A stretch of 63,502 bases of DNA, taken from assembly GCF_019049245.1 (NCBI RefSeq), contig NZ_JAGMUK010000044.1, positions 1-63,502 on the forward strand. The letters are read 5' to 3'. Positions within the stretch are counted from its first letter, which is position 1. Each line of letters starts with the position of its first letter. The notes under the pieces were generated by a model. The model searched no databases, had not been told where the DNA came from, and saw only the letters and a list, made by a program, of their open reading frames with translations. Origin of the DNA: Streptomyces sp. AC555_RSS877. Lineage in GTDB: Bacteria; Actinomycetota; Actinomycetes; Streptomycetales; Streptomycetaceae. This document shows, piece by piece, positions 23,678-32,087 of this stretch. Made by a program: the position numbers and the translations under genes.

Positions 23678-24718
23678 GTGGCAGTCGGCGGCAGGCGGAG
23701 ACAGCGGGCCTTCATCGGGTCCTTCACGGCGGCCGGAGGCCCCGGGATCGTGACGGCGGACGTGGACGCGTCCACCGGCGCACTCACCGTCCTGAGCAGC
23801 CTGGACGGCCTTCCCGACCCGTCGTACCTGGCCCTGTCGCCGGACGGGGACATGTTGTATGCGGTCAGTGAGACGGCCGAGGGCGCGGTGGCCGCGTACC
23901 GCGTGCAGGGCGACAAGCCCGAACCGGCCGGCCGGCCCGTGCCGACCGGCGCGAACGGGCCCACCCACCTCACCGTCCACGGCGGCCACGTCCTGACCGC
24001 CGACTACGGCTCCGGCAGCGTCACCGCCGTGCCCGTCCGCCCCGACGGAAGCCTCGCGGACGCGCCGTCCGGCGTGCTCCGGCACACCGGCTCGGGCCCG
24101 CACACGCCTCGCCAGCACGGACCGCACGCGCACCAGGTGCAGCCCGACCCGAGCGGCCGCTGGACCGTCAGCGTCGACCTCGGCACCGACTCCGTGCGCG
24201 TGTGCACCCTGACCGGGGGCGCTCCCGTCCTGCACCGGGAGACCGCCCTGCGGCCCGGCTCGGGGCCGCGCCACCTCGCCTTCCACCCCGACGGCTCGTA
24301 CGCCTACGTCGTCAACGAACTCACCCCGACCGTCACCGTCTGCCGCTGGGAGGCCGCGGACGGCACGCTGAAACCGCTGGTGGAGACGGCGATCCTGCCC
24401 GGCTCTCCGAGCGGCGACGCCTACCCGTCGGGCATCGCCGTCTCGCCCGACGGCCGCTTCGTGTGGACCGCCACCCGGGGCGAGGACGTCCTGTCCACGT
24501 TCGCCGTCGAGGGCGACGGTGGGGGCCTGCGGCTGATCGGCACGGTGCCCTGCGGTGGCCGCTGGCCGCGGGCGATCACCGCCTCGGGCGGCTTCCTGTA
24601 CGCCGCGAACGAGCGCTCCGGCGACGTGTCCTGGTTCGCCGTCGACCCGGAGACGGGTCTGCCGTGCCGCGGCGGCTCGGTCGAGGTCCCCGCGGCGTCC
24701 TGCGTGGTCGTCGGCTGA
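23678..24718 (+). CDS. Lactonase-family beta-propeller (6-phosphogluconolactonase-like)
   Basis: 346 aa from GTG 23678, chosen because GAGAGGGG lies 6 nt upstream and the first blade starts directly (RAFIGSFTAAGGPGIVTADVD). Seven-bladed propeller repeats are visible: LPDPSYLALSPDGDMLYAVSE, GPTHLTVHGGHVLTADY, HAHQVQPDPSGRWTVSVDLG, PRHLAFHPDGSYAYVVNEL, YPSGIAVSPDGRFVWTATRG, WPRAITASGGFLYAANERSGD. The HAHQV and GPRHLAF motifs are typical of Pgl/YbhE lactonases. It may hydrolyse 6-phosphogluconolactone or another sugar lactone. A DasR-like site overlaps its promoter, suggesting amino-sugar control. Confidence 0.8.
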   Translation: MAVGGRRRQRAFIGSFTAAGGPGIVTADVDASTGALTVLSSLDGLPDPSYLALSPDGDMLYAVSETAEGAVAAYRVQGDKPEPAGRPVPTGANGPTHLTVHGGHVLTADYGSGSVTAVPVRPDGSLADAPSGVLRHTGSGPHTPRQHGPHAHQVQPDPSGRWTVSVDLGTDSVRVCTLTGGAPVLHRETALRPGSGPRHLAFHPDGSYAYVVNELTPTVTVCRWEAADGTLKPLVETAILPGSPSGDAYPSGIAVSPDGRFVWTATRGEDVLSTFAVEGDGGGLRLIGTVPCGGRWPRAITASGGFLYAANERSGDVSWFAVDPETGLPCRGGSVEVPAASCVVVG

Positions 24719-24778
24719 GCCCGAGGCCGCCGCCGGAGCCCGCCGTGGCACCGGCCACCTCCGGTCCCGGACGCGGCG

Positions 24779-24810
24779 AGGGCCCGCTCCCCGTGTGTGG
24801 AGCGGGCCCT
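24779..24810. terminator. Bidirectional terminator hairpin
   Basis: AGGGCCCGCTCC (24779-24790) and GGAGCGGGCCCT (24799-24810) form a perfect 12-bp stem with an 8-nt loop, placed between the convergent lactonase and CbiX-like genes. Confidence 0.85.
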
Positions 24811-24835
24811 TCGCCGTACCGTCGTGCCGTGCGCG

Positions 24836-25759
24836 TCAGCGGACCGGCGCGCCCTGCGGCTGCTGCGGGGCGATGCCCAGCGCGGTCGTGTACTTCGCCA
24901 GGGCCAGCTTGCCGATGGCCGGGTACGGGCCGAGCGCGTCGGCGGCGGAGCAGTCCGCCTCCCTGGCCGCCTCCGCGACCAGCCCCGGGTCGATCTCCGG
25001 CCCTATCAGGTACGGCGCCAGCGCCAGCTGCTGCGAGCCCGAGGACCGCAGCTGCTCTGCGACGGAGGCGATCGAGCCCTCCTGGTCCAGCGCCGCGGCC
25101 ATCACCGGCACGGCCAGGCGCGCGGCGAGCAGCATGCCGGTGATCCCGGCGGCCTGCACGGCCTCGTCACCGCCCACCGAGGCCAGGATGATGCCGTCCG
25201 CGGCGGTCGCCACCGTGAACAGACGGGCACGGTCGGCGCGGGCCAGGCCGGCCTCCGACAGGCGCACGTGCAGTGCCTCGGCGAGCAGCGGGTGCGGGCC
25301 CAGCACGTCGGTCAGGTCGGCCGCGATCCGGCTGTCCATCACGGCCTGACGGATCCGGCGCAGCAACGCGCTGTCCGGGCCGGCGAGCAGCGGCACGACG
25401 ACGGCCACGGGGCCTTCCGGCTCACGGACGTCCACACCGGCGGCCTTGGCCTGCTCGTAGCGGGCGGCGCGCTCCTCGGCGGCGTGCACCAGCACGGCCT
25501 GCAGCGTGGGGAACTCCGCGTCGTCCCCGTCGAGGTACCCGATCCGGGCGTCCAGACCGGGCAGCTCGGAGCGCGCGATGCTCACGACCTCGTCGGCGAG
25601 ACTGCGCGTGGCGATGCCCGGGGTGCCCGGCACCGCGAGCACGAGCGCGGGCGCGCCCTCGGGAGCCGCCAGCGGCTCGGGTCGGCGGTGCCGCCCGGGC
25701 TGGCGAGGTCGCGGCATTCGTACTGGCAGGCCGGACGCGGGCCCAGTGGGGGAGCTCAT
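24836..25759 (-). CDS. CbiX-like sirohydrochlorin chelatase family protein
   Basis: 307 aa. Two tandem chelatase-like halves: residues about 35-165 (ALVLAVPGTPGIATRSLADEVV...DARIGYLDGDDAEFPTL...VAVVVPLLAGPDS) and about 170-300 (LGPHPLLAEALHVRL, DGIILASVGGDEAVQAAGI, LALAPYLIGPEID). The GPHPLLAEAL motif is characteristic. The usual first histidine (GHG/GTR motif at the N-terminal strand) is replaced here by PGTPG, so metal chelation is uncertain. The start codon lies 8 nt after TAACAT (25768-25773), suggesting a leaderless mRNA. No cobalamin or siroheme gene is adjacent, so the role is unclear. Confidence 0.78.
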   Translation of the reverse strand: MSSPTGPASGLPVRMPRPRQPGRHRRPEPLAAPEGAPALVLAVPGTPGIATRSLADEVVSIARSELPGLDARIGYLDGDDAEFPTLQAVLVHAAEERAARYEQAKAAGVDVREPEGPVAVVVPLLAGPDSALLRRIRQAVMDSRIAADLTDVLGPHPLLAEALHVRLSEAGLARADRARLFTVATAADGIILASVGGDEAVQAAGITGMLLAARLAVPVMAAALDQEGSIASVAEQLRSSGSQQLALAPYLIGPEIDPGLVAEAAREADCSAADALGPYPAIGKLALAKYTTALGIAPQQPQGAPVR

Positions 25760-25786
25760 GGCGTCGCATGTTACTGGCTTCCTGGG

Positions 25787-25803
25787 CTCCCCTGTTCGGG
25801 GAG
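25787..25803 (-). terminator. Short hairpin after the sugar kinase gene
   Basis: CTCCCC (25787-25792) and GGGGAG (25798-25803) pair with a 5-nt loop, about 140 nt beyond the kinase stop and just upstream of the CbiX-like start. Confidence 0.4.
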
Positions 25804-25942
25804 GGTGCAGGTGAGCGGTATCCGTCCGGTTTTGTCTGATGAGTTACGTACGGATCAGAAGTGTTCATCGGGTTTCGCGGCGGCCGGGCACAAGTCCCCG
25901 GGAGCGAAGCGTTACTTGTCGGACACCTGTGGCGCGATGGGA

Positions 25943-26923
25943 TCAATCACCCTTCACGGTCACCACGTACAGCATTCTCTCGTCACCCGGCAGAGTGAGC
26001 GAACCCGCGGCCAGGTCGGTCGCGATACGCACCGAGCCGTGCAGCGGATCGCCCTCGGCCGCCACCCGCCGCGCGTGCGGCAACCGCTTCGCCAGCTCCT
26101 CCTCCAGCGGTACGACGAGAGGGGCGCCCAACTTGAACAGGCCGCCGGTGAGCGCCACTCGGGGCTGTCCGGCCGACGGGCAGACGGCGGCCGCGGAGTC
26201 GGCCATGTGCCGGGCCGCGGACCGCAGGATGTCCGCGGCGATTGGGTCGTCGGCGGCGCACGCGGACACCTGGGGCGCGAACGAGGCGAGGACGGCGGGG
26301 CGGTCGGGGCGCGGATACAGCTTGCCGGGCAGCTCCGGCATCGGGCCGAACAGCTCCTCGGCGCACGCCAGCAGCCGTGCGGAGCCGCCGTCCCGCCCGT
26401 CGTGAGCGCGCAGTGCCGCCTCCAGCCCGGCCCGGCCGATCCAGGCGCCACCGCCGCAGTCACCCAGGAGATGGCCCCAGCCGTCCGCGCGACGCCAGCG
26501 CGCGAGGTCGGTGCCGATCGCGATCAGTCCGGTACCGGCGGCGACGACCGCCCCGGCGTGCGGACCGAGGGCACCGGTGTAGGCGGTGACGGCATCGGCG
26601 ACGAGGGCGGTCCTGCGGACCCCGAACTCCCGCGCCAGGGCGCTCGGGAGTTCGGCGCGCATCGCCTCGCCGAGGGTGGCGATCCCGGCGGCGCCGACGA
26701 CCGCCGTGCTGAGCCCGGCGACGCCCGTCTCGACGGTCAGCGCACGCACCATGGGCGCCAGTTGCTCCATGAAGTGCCCGGGATCGATTCCCCGGTCACC
26801 CGTGCGCACCGGTACCCGGGACTCCCGCTGGACGAGCGGACCGCGGCCGGGGGCACCGACGACGACGCGGAGGCCGGAGCCGCCGGAGTCGACGGCGAGG
26901 AACCCGTCCCCCGCACCGGTCAC
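25943..26923 (-). CDS. BadF/BadG-type sugar kinase (N-acetylglucosamine kinase-like)
   Basis: 326 aa starting at GTG 26923, which overlaps the stop of the ung gene (GTGA). ASKHA-fold markers: phosphate-1 FLAVDSGGSGLRVVVGA, connect/phosphate-2 GAVVAAGTGLIAIG, and the motif GWGHLLGDCGGGAWIGRAGL (family norm GDEGSGYWIG), then adenosine motif VALTGGLFKLG. It would phosphorylate N-acetylglucosamine or a related amino sugar in the cytosol. A DasR-like site lies nearby in front of the lactonase gene. The pairing with ung is probably positional, not functional. Confidence 0.82.
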   Translation of the reverse strand: MTGAGDGFLAVDSGGSGLRVVVGAPGRGPLVQRESRVPVRTGDRGIDPGHFMEQLAPMVRALTVETGVAGLSTAVVGAAGIATLGEAMRAELPSALAREFGVRRTALVADAVTAYTGALGPHAGAVVAAGTGLIAIGTDLARWRRADGWGHLLGDCGGGAWIGRAGLEAALRAHDGRDGGSARLLACAEELFGPMPELPGKLYPRPDRPAVLASFAPQVSACAADDPIAADILRSAARHMADSAAAVCPSAGQPRVALTGGLFKLGAPLVVPLEEELAKRLPHARRVAAEGDPLHGSVRIATDLAAGSLTLPGDERMLYVVTVKGD

Positions 26924-27597
26924 GGCAGGCGCCAGTCCACCGGCTGTCCGCCCAGCCCGACCAGCAGGTCGTTGGCCCGGCTGAAGGGACGGGAACCGAA
27001 GAAGCCGCGGTCGGCCGACATCGGCGAGGGATGTGAGGACTCCACCGACGGCAGGCTGCCGAGCAGCGGACGCAGATTGCGGGCGTCGCGGCCCCACAGG
27101 ATCGACACGAGCGGCTTGCCGCGCGCCGCCAGGGCGCGTATCGCCTGCTCGGTGACCTCCTCCCAGCCCTTCCCGCGGTGTGCCCCCGGACTGCGCGGCG
27201 CCGTGGTGAGCGCCCTGTTGAGCAGCAGCACGCCCTGCTGGGTCCATGGCGTCAGATCACCGTTGGACGGCTGCGGCAGCCCCAGGTCGGTGTTCAGCTC
27301 GCGGAAGATGTTGATCAGGCTGCCGGGCAGCGGACGGACGTCCGGCGCGACCGAGAACGACAGACCCACCGCGTGTCCCGGCGTCGGATAGGGGTCCTGT
27401 CCGACGATCAGGACCCTCACCTCGTCGAAGGGCTGCTGGAAGGCCCGCAGGACGTTCGGTCCGGCCGGGAGGTAGGTGCGTCCCGCGGCGATCTCCGCGC
27501 GCAGGAAGCCGCCCATGTCGGCGATCCGCCCGGCGACGGGTTCGAGGGCCTGCGCCCAGCCCGGTTCGACGATTTCATGCAGGGGTCGTGGAGCCAC
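26920..27597 (-). CDS. ung: Uracil-DNA glycosylase, family 1
   Basis: 225 aa, usual length. It excises uracil from DNA. Catalytic motif A VLIVGQDPYPTPGHAVGLSFSV (Asp in GQDPY) and motif B ESSHPSPMSADRGFFGS (His of HPSP) are intact, as is the LLLNRALTT strand. The start is GTG 27597: it lies 7 nt after TAGGGT (27605-27610, minus strand), giving a leaderless mRNA; a GTG at 27606 would fall inside that box. It is translationally coupled to the downstream sugar kinase. Streptomyces often carry two ung genes; this may be either. Confidence 0.92.
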   Translation of the reverse strand: MAPRPLHEIVEPGWAQALEPVAGRIADMGGFLRAEIAAGRTYLPAGPNVLRAFQQPFDEVRVLIVGQDPYPTPGHAVGLSFSVAPDVRPLPGSLINIFRELNTDLGLPQPSNGDLTPWTQQGVLLLNRALTTAPRSPGAHRGKGWEEVTEQAIRALAARGKPLVSILWGRDARNLRPLLGSLPSVESSHPSPMSADRGFFGSRPFSRANDLLVGLGGQPVDWRLP

Positions 27598-27670
27598 GGG
27601 CGTCACCCTACTGCCGTACAGGCGGCGGAGATCAACCAGTGGCCAAGGCCCTTCGGTAACCGACTCCTGT

Positions 27671-28756
27671 TCATCCGACGACCGCGGCCCGCACGCACAG
27701 CACGTCCGGCAGGTGCGAGGCCAACTGCCGCCAGCTGTCGCCGTCGTCCGCCGACGCGAACACCTCGCCGTTGCGGTTGCCGAAGTACACGCCCGCCGGG
27801 TCGGAGTCGTCCGTGCACATGGCGTCCCGCAGGACCGTGCCGTAGTGGTCCTCATGGGGCAGGCCCGCGGTGAGCGGCTCCCAGCTCTTGCCCGCGTCGG
27901 CCGTGCGGAAGACCCGGCAGCGCCGGTCGGCGGGCACCCGGTCGGCGTCCGCGGTGATCGGGAACACGTACGCCGTGTCGCCGCGGCGGGGGTGGGCGGC
28001 CACCGCGAAGCCGAACGTGGACGGCAGGCCCTCGCCGATGTCCGTCCAGTGCGCGCCCGCGTCGTCGCTGCGGTACACCCCCCAGTGGTTCTGCAGATAC
28101 AGCCGGTCCGGGGTCGCCGGGTCCTGGGCGATCTTGTGTACGCACTGGCCGAACTCCGGGTTCGGGTCCGGGAGGAACACCGCGGAGACGCCGGAGTTCG
28201 ACGGCTCCCAGCTCGCGCCGCCGTCCTTCGTACGGAACACGCCCGCCGTCGAAACGGCCACCGTCACCGCGCGCGGATCCCGCTTGTCGGTGAGCACGGT
28301 GTGCAGACCCTCACCGCCGCCGCCCGGCACCCACTTGGACCGCGTGGGGTGCTCCCACAGCGGGCGGACCAGCTCGAAGCTCTCGCCGCGGTCCTCGGAG
28401 CGGTACAGCGCGGCCGGTTCCGTGCCCGCGTACACCACGTCCGGCTCGGCCGCCGCCGGGTGCAGCTGCCAGACGCGCTCCAGCGAAGCGTCCGTGTCCT
28501 GCGGGAACTTGACGGCCGGCTGCGACGGCTCGGTCCAGGTCCGGCCCAAATCGTCGGAGTGGAACACGGACGGCCCCCAGTGCGCGCTGTCGCCGCCGGC
28601 CAGCAGCCGCGGACGCTCGCCCCGTGTGTCGATGGCGACCGAGTACACGGCCTGCGCGTTGAAGTAGGGGCTCTCGTCGAACTCCCAGGCGCCACCCCGC
28701 CTGCGTCCGATGAACAGGCCTTTTCGTGTGCCCACGGCGAGCAGTACCTCGGTCAT
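27671..28756 (-). CDS. BNR/YCF48-like beta-propeller protein
   Basis: 361 aa from the ATG at 28756 (GGAGGTG upstream). Repeated Asp-box blades: VFHSDDLGRTWTEP, LYRSEDRGESFELV, VFRTKDGGASWEPS, VYRSDDAGAHWTDIG, VFRTADAGKSWEPL, VFASADDGDSWRQL. Each carries S/T-x-D-x-G-x-x-W. It has no signal peptide, begins LLAVGTRKGLFIG, and is cytosolic. Proteins of this type are annotated as exo-sialidase-like or WD40/YVTN-repeat, but sialidase catalytic residues are not evident. Function unknown. Confidence 0.72.
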   Translation of the reverse strand: MTEVLLAVGTRKGLFIGRRRGGAWEFDESPYFNAQAVYSVAIDTRGERPRLLAGGDSAHWGPSVFHSDDLGRTWTEPSQPAVKFPQDTDASLERVWQLHPAAAEPDVVYAGTEPAALYRSEDRGESFELVRPLWEHPTRSKWVPGGGGEGLHTVLTDKRDPRAVTVAVSTAGVFRTKDGGASWEPSNSGVSAVFLPDPNPEFGQCVHKIAQDPATPDRLYLQNHWGVYRSDDAGAHWTDIGEGLPSTFGFAVAAHPRRGDTAYVFPITADADRVPADRRCRVFRTADAGKSWEPLTAGLPHEDHYGTVLRDAMCTDDSDPAGVYFGNRNGEVFASADDGDSWRQLASHLPDVLCVRAAVVG

Positions 28757-29043
28757 GCCGGTCACCTCCGCGACGTCTTCGTCTCAGACACCCGCCAGTC
28801 TGCACCCCACCACTGACAGTCACCCCCGGAAAGGCTTCACCGCAGGTCAGCGCGGCGAGGGTAGCTCGCCGGGGAGGTCCATGGGTTCGTTTCGGGCGGA
28901 TTCCGCCCCGTCGGGGGACCCGTGGACGGGCAGAGCGGAGAACTTGGCGTGAGCATAGAAGGGGCGTCTCCCGTATGGGAGTGCGAGTGCGGTACGGCGT
29001 GTTCGTGCGCTCACTTCTGGCGCTGATGAGGAGGATGCCTTCG

Positions 29044-29628
29044 ATGGCGTTCCGTGGTCCGAGGGTGTGGCTGTGGCGCTGGCGGCGCAATCCGCTCAAA
29101 CGCGGGGCCGACGTGCTGGAGGCCTGGGTGGTGCTCGGCGCCTGGGTGCTCACCGCCCTCGCCGGAGTACTCGCGGGCCTGGCGGTGACCTGGTCCGTCG
29201 AGCACGAACTGGCCCGGGAGCGCGCCGAGTGGCGGCCCGTCGCGGCCCACCTCACCGAGCAGGCGCCCGGAACCTCCGACGCGTCCTCCGAGACGTCGTC
29301 CGGCGAGCGGGTGTGGGCCGAGGTGCGCTGGCTTACGGCGGACGGCTCCGCGCACACTGGCCAGGTCCGGGTCCCGCCCGGCAGTACGTTCGGGGCCCCG
29401 GTCACGGTGTGGACGGATCCGGAGGGCCGCCTGGTCACGAAGCCGGCCACCGAGTCCCAGGCGCGGTTGCGTGCCGCGCTGATCGGCGGCCTGATCGGGG
29501 TGAGCGCCGGGGGCGTCCCCTTCGTCTGCGGACGGGTGGTGTGCGGCCGCCTGGAGCGCCGGCGCATGGAGCGGTGGGACGCGGAGTGGGCGCTGCTCGG
29601 CCCGCTGTGGGGGCGTACGACGGGCTGA
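29044..29628 (+). CDS. Rv1733c-like transmembrane protein
   Basis: 194 aa from the ATG at 29044 with GAGGAGG upstream. N-terminal basic region (WLWRWRRNPLKRGADVLEAW), a membrane helix (VVLGAWVLTALAGVLAGLAVTW), an extracellular domain with WAEVRWLTADGSAHTGQVRV and VTVWTDPEGRLV, a second helix (ALIGGLIGVSAGGVPFVCGRVV), and the terminal signature RRRMERWDAEWALLGPLWGRRTG-like. This matches the actinobacterial Rv1733c family, a large Streptomyces paralogue group of unknown function. Related to dormancy antigen Rv1733c in mycobacteria (family knowledge). Confidence 0.8.
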   Translation: MAFRGPRVWLWRWRRNPLKRGADVLEAWVVLGAWVLTALAGVLAGLAVTWSVEHELARERAEWRPVAAHLTEQAPGTSDASSETSSGERVWAEVRWLTADGSAHTGQVRVPPGSTFGAPVTVWTDPEGRLVTKPATESQARLRAALIGGLIGVSAGGVPFVCGRVVCGRLERRRMERWDAEWALLGPLWGRTTG

Positions 29629-29927
29629 CCCGCTCGGGTCGCGTGCCTATGACGCCGGGTCGACGTGCCCATGACACGCCCGCGGGGGCTCTGCCGACCG
29701 GGCCGAGAAGGCGCTGCACTGCCAGGTGCGGTGGGCCGAGGACGCGGGCACCACGCGGCGCCCCCGACCGTCAGTGTGCCCGGTGTGCCGGACACCGTTG
29801 AGGCCGCGGTCCATCCCGGTCGGCAGGCGTCGGCCGAGGAGCGGGCGCGGTCACCGCGGCGGTGGGCCGAGCGCACCGACGCGGCGTGAATGATCTCCAC
29901 CGCACAGCGAGGGTCCACCCCGCCTGC
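29629..29927 (+). pseudogene. Gap with a possible decayed second Rv1733c-like fragment
   Basis: No intact gene is seen in this 299-nt gap. In one frame the translation EKALHCQVRWAEDAGTT resembles the VRWxxxDG strand of the Rv1733c-like neighbour; a shifted frame then gives APPTVSVPGVPDTVE and ends RARSPRRWAERTDAA before TGA at 29887-29889, reminiscent of that family's C-terminus. A frameshifted, shortened duplicate is possible. The similarity is weak and could be chance. Confidence 0.25.
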
Positions 29928-31967
29928 CTATCCGTGGGCCGGCGCCGCGCGGCACAACCTCAGCAACCGCTCGTCCTTCCGGATGTCGTCACTGCCACAG
30001 CGTCCGGGCAGCGCCAGATGGCGCCGCCGCCCGGCCAGCTCGGCCTCCATCAGGTCACGCAGGGGCGCCCCGGCCCGACCCGTCCCGACGAGGCACTCGG
30101 CGATCGTGCCACGCGTGTCCGGGCTCTCCGCCCAGGCCGTTCGCAGCGTGGGAAGGACGGTCTCGGGGTCCCCGTCGATCCGCCACAGGGCACACGCGGC
30201 CGTGGCCCGCTCCCACGGGTGACCGGACTTCATCAGAGACCGCAGCGCCGGCACCGCGGGGCGCGCCTGCGCACCCATGCGCGACAGCGCCCCCACGGCC
30301 GACCGGCGACGACGAGGCTCCGCGCCCGTCAAATCCCCCAGCAGGACAGGCAGCACGGCCGTCGCGTCCCCCTCCACCTCCCACAGCGCACGCGCCGCCC
30401 CGCTCGCGTACTCGGTGTTCAGCAGCCCCCGCAGCAGCGGCCCCGCCTCCCGCGCGGCGGACCCGAACATGCCCACCGCCCGGGCCGCGGCCTCGACGCA
30501 GGCGTCACCCGACCGCGGCCCGAGAAGCGATCCCCGCACCAGCCGCAGCACGTCCGGCAAGGCCTCCTGGGCGCCTCCGGACGGGTCACCCGAGTGGGTG
30601 TCCCCCAGTGCGCCGAGCACCGACAGCAGTGGCACGGCACGGGCGGACGTCTCAGGCGAGTCCAGGGGTATCTCCGCGAGCCCGCGCCGCACCACGGGCA
30701 CCAACGGCGCCACGGCCCGCCCCAGATGGCGGACCGTCTGCCCCAGATCACCGGGCACGACCGGCCCGGCCAACACCTCGGCCAGCACCGGCACCGCCCG
30801 CGGATCACCGCTGAGGGCGAGGGCCTTGAGCGGACCGCCGAGCATCGGCACCTCCTGCCCCCACCGCCGTACCCACAGGTCAGGCCGGTCGGACACCAGC
30901 GCGGCGAGGTCTTCGGCGGCGGGGACGGCCAGTTCGCAGAGGTCCGTGAGGACGAACACCGCGGCATCGCGCAACCGGTCCTGGGCGGCACCCAGTTGAG
31001 CCCCGATCAGCGTGACGAGCCTCGCGCAGTCCGCCCGCCACTCGCGCATCAGCGCCGCCGACATCCACACGGCGTTGCACCGGTCGGTAGCATCCGGGCA
31101 GGTCAACTGCCCTTCCAGGAGGGCGATCCGGTCGTCCACCCGGTCGTTGAGCGCCCTGTGGAGGGTGCGCACCAACTGCGAGCCCTCCTCGTCCGAGGGC
31201 CGCAGCCGACGCAGCCGGCCGACGAGCGTGTCCGTGCCGGGAGCCTCTGACTCCTCCGGCCGCGAGATGCGCGCCGCGGACCTCTCTCCGAGCAGCCGGA
31301 CGGCGAGGGGGACCAGGTCGGACGGCAGCCGGTCGGGGGCGCATTCCGCCAGCCGGCCGAGCGCGGCGAGCCGTACGGCGGGTCCGCAGGGCGCCGCGCT
31401 CTGCGCGACCAGCAGCTCCAGCGCCTCGGCGGAGTGACCGGGGTGCCGTCGTACGAACCGGCCCAGGCTCTCCGCCAGGGCGATCAGCACCCGGTCGTCC
31501 CGCTCCACGGTGATCCGTTCCCGCAGCAGGTCCAGCACCCGGTCCGGCTCGCCGACGAACCGCACGACAGCGCCCACGGCGGCCCCGCGCACCGCCGCGT
31601 CGGCGTCCCCGCTCAGGCCGGCGAAGACCTCGGCGCGGGCGCGGACCGCGCGACCGGCCGACTCGGCGGGACCGCCCGTTCCCCGTTCCCCGCTCTCCTG
31701 TCCGATGCTCACCAGGAGTTCGACGATGCCGCCCCGGTCCGGCACCTCCGCGTTTCCGGCGAGCGCGAACAGAAACGGAACGCAGGCCAGCGTCGAGTCG
31801 TACACGTCTCCCTGGGGGTGCACCGTGCCGTACATCCGGTCCAGCGCGGCCTCCCGTTCGGCCGGGTCCGCCGAGGCGAGCCCCAGTAGCCAACCGGGCA
31901 CGTCCTCCGCACTGCCGTACGCATGCTGCAGTGACGCCCAGTCGACCTCGTCGATCCCCGTGAACAC
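29928..31967 (-). CDS. HEAT-repeat protein
   Basis: 679 aa from GTG 31967, chosen because GGGGAGG lies 5 nt upstream and homologues begin with FTGIDEVDWASLQHAYG; GTG 31994 has no ribosome site. The protein is almost entirely helical with repeated Ala/Leu/Arg-rich pairs (GRLAECAPDRLPSDLVPLAVRLLG, AVPVLAEVLAGPVVPGDLG, AAREAGPLLRGLLNTEYASG, RRRSAVGALSRMGAQARPAVPALRSL). The last repeats are canonical HEAT units. No catalytic motif. It is probably a scaffold or a regulator; such proteins are frequent, poorly characterised Streptomyces paralogues. Confidence 0.75.
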   Translation of the reverse strand: MFTGIDEVDWASLQHAYGSAEDVPGWLLGLASADPAEREAALDRMYGTVHPQGDVYDSTLACVPFLFALAGNAEVPDRGGIVELLVSIGQESGERGTGGPAESAGRAVRARAEVFAGLSGDADAAVRGAAVGAVVRFVGEPDRVLDLLRERITVERDDRVLIALAESLGRFVRRHPGHSAEALELLVAQSAAPCGPAVRLAALGRLAECAPDRLPSDLVPLAVRLLGERSAARISRPEESEAPGTDTLVGRLRRLRPSDEEGSQLVRTLHRALNDRVDDRIALLEGQLTCPDATDRCNAVWMSAALMREWRADCARLVTLIGAQLGAAQDRLRDAAVFVLTDLCELAVPAAEDLAALVSDRPDLWVRRWGQEVPMLGGPLKALALSGDPRAVPVLAEVLAGPVVPGDLGQTVRHLGRAVAPLVPVVRRGLAEIPLDSPETSARAVPLLSVLGALGDTHSGDPSGGAQEALPDVLRLVRGSLLGPRSGDACVEAAARAVGMFGSAAREAGPLLRGLLNTEYASGAARALWEVEGDATAVLPVLLGDLTGAEPRRRRSAVGALSRMGAQARPAVPALRSLMKSGHPWERATAACALWRIDGDPETVLPTLRTAWAESPDTRGTIAECLVGTGRAGAPLRDLMEAELAGRRRHLALPGRCGSDDIRKDERLLRLCRAAPAHG

Positions 31968-32087
31968 GTTGTCCTCCCCAGGCGAAGTCCCCACTGATCG
32001 TGAGTCTGCACCACGGCACTGACAACGAAGCGGAATCGCGGGGCTACTGTGTGCGAACCGGCCGAGAAGGCCCCTGCGGGCGGCGTT

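Noticed and set aside
29665..29889. Small plus-strand protein of 74 aa
   Set aside because: Low-complexity Arg/Pro/Ala content, no ribosome site and no domain; better explained as decayed or non-coding sequence.
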